Assembly: GCA_944332025.1 (NCBI GenBank)
Contig: CALVJB010000011.1
Span: 1 to 34,466 of the forward strand
Direction of reading: 5' to 3'
Length of the DNA: 34,466 bases
Origin: an uncultured Bacilli bacterium
Lineage (GTDB): Bacteria; Bacillota_I; Bacilli_A; RF39; UBA660
The notes beneath the pieces were generated by a model, which worked only from the letters and a program-made list of their open reading frames with translations, was not told the origin of the DNA and did no database searches. Below, piece by piece: positions 30,946 to 34,466 of this stretch. Numbering within the stretch: the stretch's first letter is position 1; each line of letters starts with the position of its first letter. The position numbers and the translations under genes were made by a program.

Positions 30946-31779
30946 CTACTTTACTTTATAGATAGTCTCTCTATATAAGAACCCTCTATTATGTCCTGCT
31001 AATTCATCTATTCTTTGCTTATCAAAATTAACAAAAGCATTTATTAATTCTTTATATTCTAGAGAACTATAATCACCTTGTTCTATAATTCCATAGTTAA
31101 TACCAGAGTCTTTTAATTCTTTATAAACATTACTTAAATTAAGACGTTTATTATAAAAGAAAGTAGTACCATTACTATCTTCTTTAACTAAGAACTCTTG
31201 CCCACTTTTAGGCTCTTTAATAGGAATTAAGTCACTCTTACTTTTATTTTTATTATCAAAATAACTAGTAAGTAAATTCCTTCTAGACATAGCGACTACT
31301 GGATTACCAAGTAATAAAATAAATAAATCACTTTTAGTATTACTTCTTATATTAAGTACTTCATTTTTAGTTATTTCATTAGATAAATATGCTCCTTTAA
31401 CACCTAAATCATAATATAAATTAATAGTATCACTATTAGTGACCATATGAGTTCCATTATAGATTAAATTTATTGATAAATTATTTTCTCTAATTAAGTT
31501 TAGAACTGCTAAATCATAAAAGAAAATACCATCTATTTTTATACTCTCTAGTTCTTTTAATACACTAAGTAAATCATTTAATTCATTATTAAATATCATT
31601 TTATTTAGTACTATATATAGTAATTTATCAGTACTTTTTCTACATTCTCTTATATTAGAAATACTATAATATTTAAAATAATCAACTGCAAAGTTTTCTA
31701 ATGGTAAAATAATACCATCTAAGCCATTATCTAAATATTCTAAATAATTATTATCTCTTATTACACCTAAAAGTTTCAT
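30946..31779 (-). CDS. Short U32-type protein (TrhP1/YrrN-like)
   Basis: 277 residues. Similar barrel fold to the larger U32 protein: LDGIILPLENFAVDYFKYY, IKIDGIFFYDLAVLNLI, LGVKGAYLSNEITKNEVL. The Cys cluster of the family is missing, as in the small partner YrrN of Bacillus, which acts with YrrO. It is the first gene of the nine-gene operon and has a clear promoter. The role as partner rests on context and size. Confidence 0.7.
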   Translation of the reverse strand: MKLLGVIRDNNYLEYLDNGLDGIILPLENFAVDYFKYYSISNIRECRKSTDKLLYIVLNKMIFNNELNDLLSVLKELESIKIDGIFFYDLAVLNLIRENNLSINLIYNGTHMVTNSDTINLYYDLGVKGAYLSNEITKNEVLNIRSNTKSDLFILLLGNPVVAMSRRNLLTSYFDNKNKSKSDLIPIKEPKSGQEFLVKEDSNGTTFFYNKRLNLSNVYKELKDSGINYGIIEQGDYSSLEYKELINAFVNFDKQRIDELAGHNRGFLYRETIYKVK

Positions 31780-31820
31780 AACATCAGTCCTTTTACAATA
31801 TTTCTTGTCTCAATATCTAT

Positions 31821-31849
31821 ATATTATCATTAGTGCAAATTACAGTCAA
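31821..31849 (-). promoter_or_regulatory. Promoter of the nine-gene operon
   Basis: Minus strand TTGACT (31844-31849), 17 bases, TAATAT (31821-31826) with TG before the -10. Gaps in the operon down to 25240 are at most 34 bases, so this is the likely main promoter. Confidence 0.75.
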
Positions 31850-31861
31850 CTTAATTATAGT

Positions 31862-31889
31862 CAAAAGAAAAGAGCTAAAATTAAGCTCT
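31862..31889 (-). terminator. Terminator of ftsA-ftsZ
   Basis: AGAGCT (31871-31876) pairs with AGCTCT (31884-31889), 7-nt loop, followed on the minus strand by TTTCTTTTG. It overlaps the ftsZ stop codon. Confidence 0.65.
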
Positions 31890-33030
31890 AGAAGTTTTTA
31901 TCTCTTAAAAATGGAGGAAAATCATAATCTGTATCATCTAATAATTCTCCACCGTCATCGTCGTCATCATCAGTTTGAGGCATTGTAGCCACATATGATA
32001 TTTCTTCTCTACTTCTTCTATTAGGTGTACTAGATTGTCCTACATTAGAGAACACTGGTTGTTTAGTATTCTCTTCTCCTTTTTTATCAAATCCTGTAGC
32101 GATTACAGTAACAATTACTTCATCAGACAAGTTTTCATTGATAACTGAACCAAATATTGTATTAATATCATTACCAGAGGCTGCTCTTACTACTTCAGCT
32201 GCCTGTTCTGCTTCAAATAGTGTTAAATTAACTCCACCAGTTATATTGATAATAGCATCGGTTGCCCCTGTAATACTAGTTTCCAAAAGAGGACTAGATA
32301 CAGCTTGTTTAGCAGCTTCTATCGCTCTTTCTTCTCCTACCCCGATACCAATACCAATAATAGCACGACCTGAATCTTTCATAACTGATTGTACATCTGC
32401 AAAATCAAGGTTAACAAGTCCAACTACAGCAATTAAATCAGATATTGATTGAACTCCACGACGAAGAACATTATCTACTTCTTTAAACGCTTCTAACATT
32501 GGTGTTGTCTTATCAATAATTTCTCTTAATCTATCATTTGGAATAACAATTAATGTATCTACATGCTTTTCTAGCTCTGCTAAACCTTTTAGAGCATTGT
32601 CCATTCTTTTTCTTCCTTCAAAAGTAAATGGTTTAGTAACAATAGCAACTGTTAAAGCTCCAAGTGCTTGAGCAATTTCAGCAACTACAGGAGCAGCACC
32701 TGTACCTGTTCCACCACCCATTCCACAAGTGATGAATACCATATCTGCACCAGTTAAGGCATCTTCTATTTCTTTTTTAGATTCTAAAGCTGCTTCTCTA
32801 CCAATATCAGGACGAGAACCTGCTCCTAAACCATCAGTAAGATTAGCACCAAGTTGAATTTTAACATCTGCTTTAGAGTTATTTAGTACTTGTAAATCAG
32901 TATTAGCAACTATAAATTCTACTCCTTTAACACCTGACTCTACCATTCTATTAACGGCATTACCACCGCCACCGCCACAGCCGATTACTTTTATTTTCGC
33001 TAATTGATCCATTTCTAGTCCGTTTCCCAT
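31888..33030 (-). CDS. ftsZ: Cell division protein FtsZ
   Basis: 380 residues. Tubulin-like GTPase forming the division ring. Motifs: [13 protein letters not shown], the tubulin signature [12 protein letters not shown], and NLDFADV. The variable linker is short (about 320-360) with a run of Asp, and the C-terminal tail [12 protein letters not shown] is the docking peptide for FtsA and other partners. A strong RBS (AGGAGG) precedes the ATG. It lies 16 bases after ftsA in one transcript. Confidence 0.98.
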   Translation of the reverse strand: MGNGLEMDQLAKIKVIGCGGGGGNAVNRMVESGVKGVEFIVANTDLQVLNNSKADVKIQLGANLTDGLGAGSRPDIGREAALESKKEIEDALTGADMVFITCGMGGGTGTGAAPVVAEIAQALGALTVAIVTKPFTFEGRKRMDNALKGLAELEKHVDTLIVIPNDRLREIIDKTTPMLEAFKEVDNVLRRGVQSISDLIAVVGLVNLDFADVQSVMKDSGRAIIGIGIGVGEERAIEAAKQAVSSPLLETSITGATDAIINITGGVNLTLFEAEQAAEVVRAASGNDINTIFGSVINENLSDEVIVTVIATGFDKKGEENTKQPVFSNVGQSSTPNRRSREEISYVATMPQTDDDDDDGGELLDDTDYDFPPFLRDKNF

Positions 33031-33046
33031 GATTGTTCCTCCTTAA

Positions 33047-34294
33047 TTAGTTTTCAAAAAAGTGACCAAAAAATTTATTTGTCATATTATCATTATTTGC
33101 ATTTTTCTTTTTAGGTGATATAAAATTTTCTATTTCATCAAGATCAAACATATTTATATCTCTTTCTTTCAAGACACATTTCTTATCAAAATACTTACAT
33201 GCTCCAAAAGCACTTGTATATTTATTGTGCCTTGCACCTATTTCTGTCATATTAAAACAATTAGCAGTATTTCCTAAAGTTTCTTCAACTACATAGTTAA
33301 ATCCTGCAAGTTCGCTAATACCACCTACTACAATTATATAACTTATTTCTCTTTTTGTTAAGCGATTTATTTCATTTTTTGCAAGTTTTAAGATTTCTTT
33401 TAAACGAGATTCTATAACTTCTGATATTTGCATCTGATTAATAGTAATTTTTTTATTTTCTTTTGTAGTAATAGTAGCATTATCATTATTATCAGCATAT
33501 CTAGGTGTTGATAGAGCAAATGTTTCTTTTAATTTTCTTGCTTCTTTTAAATCTACTTTATATATAAAAGATATATCTTTATCTACACTACTACTTCCAA
33601 CAGGAATATATGAATTTTTAATCATTATTCCTTTATTAAAGACTCCAATACTAGTAATATCTGTTCCTATATTAATAACAACTCCCATTTTACGATCAAG
33701 ATCTTTAGATGCTATTGTATAGTAATCTGCCTGAGTATTATAGATTATATCAGTTATATTAATACCAACACTTCTAACAAGATTGATAAATGGATATATC
33801 TCTTCTTTAGGAGAAGTAGCAACTACAGCTTTTAAGAATAGTTTTTCTCCTTCTTCATCTAAAGGATTAGTAACACTGGCTTCTTCATCTACTGTAAATG
33901 ATATAGGTAGACAACTAACAAGTTCTCTTGTATTATCATAAGTATCTTCTACAGTATCACGTATAACTGCGTCTATATCTTTACCTCTAACTTTATTTTC
34001 TCTTATATTAACAAGTCCACTTTCCATAGTCATACTAGCTCTATTAGCAGGTAAAGTTAGTATTACTTCTCTTATTTTCATACCTAGTTTTTCTTCTGTT
34101 AATTTAATAGCATTTAACAAAGAACTTTTTAATTTTTTCTCATCATAAATAGTATTTTTCTTTAATCCTAACGTTTTAACTGAGGTAGATGCTAAAATAT
34201 GGTAGTTATTAGTATTACTAGCACTACTAGCATTTACTACTACTATTTTAATTTCACCATTCCCTATATCTAGACCTGTATAGATATGATTCAT
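33047..34294 (-). CDS. ftsA: Cell division protein FtsA
   Basis: 415 residues, actin-like ATPase that tethers FtsZ to the membrane. Phosphate motif GLDIGNGEIKIVV at the N-terminus, the SHS2 insertion domain (about 80-165), VVINIGTDITSIGVF and VVGGISELAGF (phosphate 2 and adenosine motifs). The usual C-terminal amphipathic helix is probably NKFFGHFF at the end. The RBS is weak (GGTAGTGG). The first gene of the ftsAZ transcript. Confidence 0.96.
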   Translation of the reverse strand: MNHIYTGLDIGNGEIKIVVVNASSASNTNNYHILASTSVKTLGLKKNTIYDEKKLKSSLLNAIKLTEEKLGMKIREVILTLPANRASMTMESGLVNIRENKVRGKDIDAVIRDTVEDTYDNTRELVSCLPISFTVDEEASVTNPLDEEGEKLFLKAVVATSPKEEIYPFINLVRSVGINITDIIYNTQADYYTIASKDLDRKMGVVINIGTDITSIGVFNKGIMIKNSYIPVGSSSVDKDISFIYKVDLKEARKLKETFALSTPRYADNNDNATITTKENKKITINQMQISEVIESRLKEILKLAKNEINRLTKREISYIIVVGGISELAGFNYVVEETLGNTANCFNMTEIGARHNKYTSAFGACKYFDKKCVLKERDINMFDLDEIENFISPKKKNANNDNMTNKFFGHFFEN

Positions 34295-34343
34295 TAGTTA
34301 ACACCACTACCTTTCCGCTTACCCTTTCTTACTCTATAGATTA

Positions 34344-34372
34344 ATTATACATAATTAATTGATATTTAACAA
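34344..34372 (-). promoter_or_regulatory. Promoter of ftsA-ftsZ
   Basis: Minus strand TTGTTA (34367-34372), 17 bases, TATAAT (34344-34349) with TG before the -10, about 50 bases upstream of ftsA. Confidence 0.75.
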
Positions 34373-34412
34373 GAGAAAAAACAAAGTTCTCAGGATAAAA
34401 TAATGAAAAAAA

Positions 34413-34463
34413 GTTAAAAAGCCGTAGAATCTTTGATATATAAAGGTTTTATGGCTTTTTTAT
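34413..34463. terminator. Bidirectional terminator near the right edge
   Basis: AAAAAGCC (34416-34423) pairs with GGCTTTTT (34453-34460), with imperfect inner pairs, U-rich on both strands. It separates ftsA from whatever lies to the right. Confidence 0.7.
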
Positions 34464-34466
34464 ATA

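Overview
The window is AT-rich (about 30% GC by eye), uses the standard code (TGA ends several genes, TGG encodes Trp) and is almost entirely coded on the minus strand. YqeH/YqeG, a SigK-type sigma factor, FemX/MurM-like ligase, DnaE-type polymerase, superoxide reductase and very low GC point to an anaerobic Firmicute, probably an uncultured gut lineage of Bacilli (RF39-like). The lineage is inference; no rRNA or tRNA gene is present to test it.

Layout, left to right. 1-1556: a large secreted or anchored surface protein running off the left edge, with a short GC-rich island inside a lectin-like/DUF6273-like domain that looks like the variable region of a diversity-generating retroelement. 1701-5433: yqeH-yqeG, a membrane-anchored polysaccharide deacetylase and sigK. 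5434-6128: a non-coding island with a compact small-hydrophobic-peptide/antisense-RNA locus (type I toxin-antitoxin architecture) and a decayed copy of it. 6129-11957: WG-repeat-like protein, priA, rhomboid protease and a FemX-like peptidoglycan ligase. 12000-12440: a second copy of the small-peptide locus. 12441-15086: a DUF5680-ASCH-yhcG-HAD operon in which yhcG sits between 37-bp direct repeats, preceded by a short structured RNA or leader. 15240-19540: dnaE-lspA-rluD, diverging from rpmB (L28). 19886-22121: small hypothetical gene, trmL, thioredoxin-like protein, a Tyr/Pro-rich small protein and greA. 22269-24798: a Cys/Ser/Asn-rich repeat protein with a VirB4/TraG-like ATPase. 24799-25239: a third small-hydrophobic-peptide locus of different sequence. 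25240-31779: a tight nine-gene operon (two U32 tRNA-hydroxylation-type proteins, a nucleotide pyrophosphatase, two related unknowns, dGTPase, FolD-like protein, superoxide reductase, Rob-type regulator). 31888-34294: ftsA-ftsZ.

The genes with recognised roles cover DNA replication and restart, cell division, tRNA/rRNA modification, nucleotide hygiene and envelope work. Promoters are unusually easy to see: many match TTGNNN-17-TANNNT, often with TG one base upstream of the -10. These promoters settle several start codons and reveal convergent promoters around the small-peptide loci. The most novel material is the family of small-peptide/antisense loci, the possible retroelement target, the cassette-like insertion of yhcG, and a FolD homologue lacking its usual catalytic residues.
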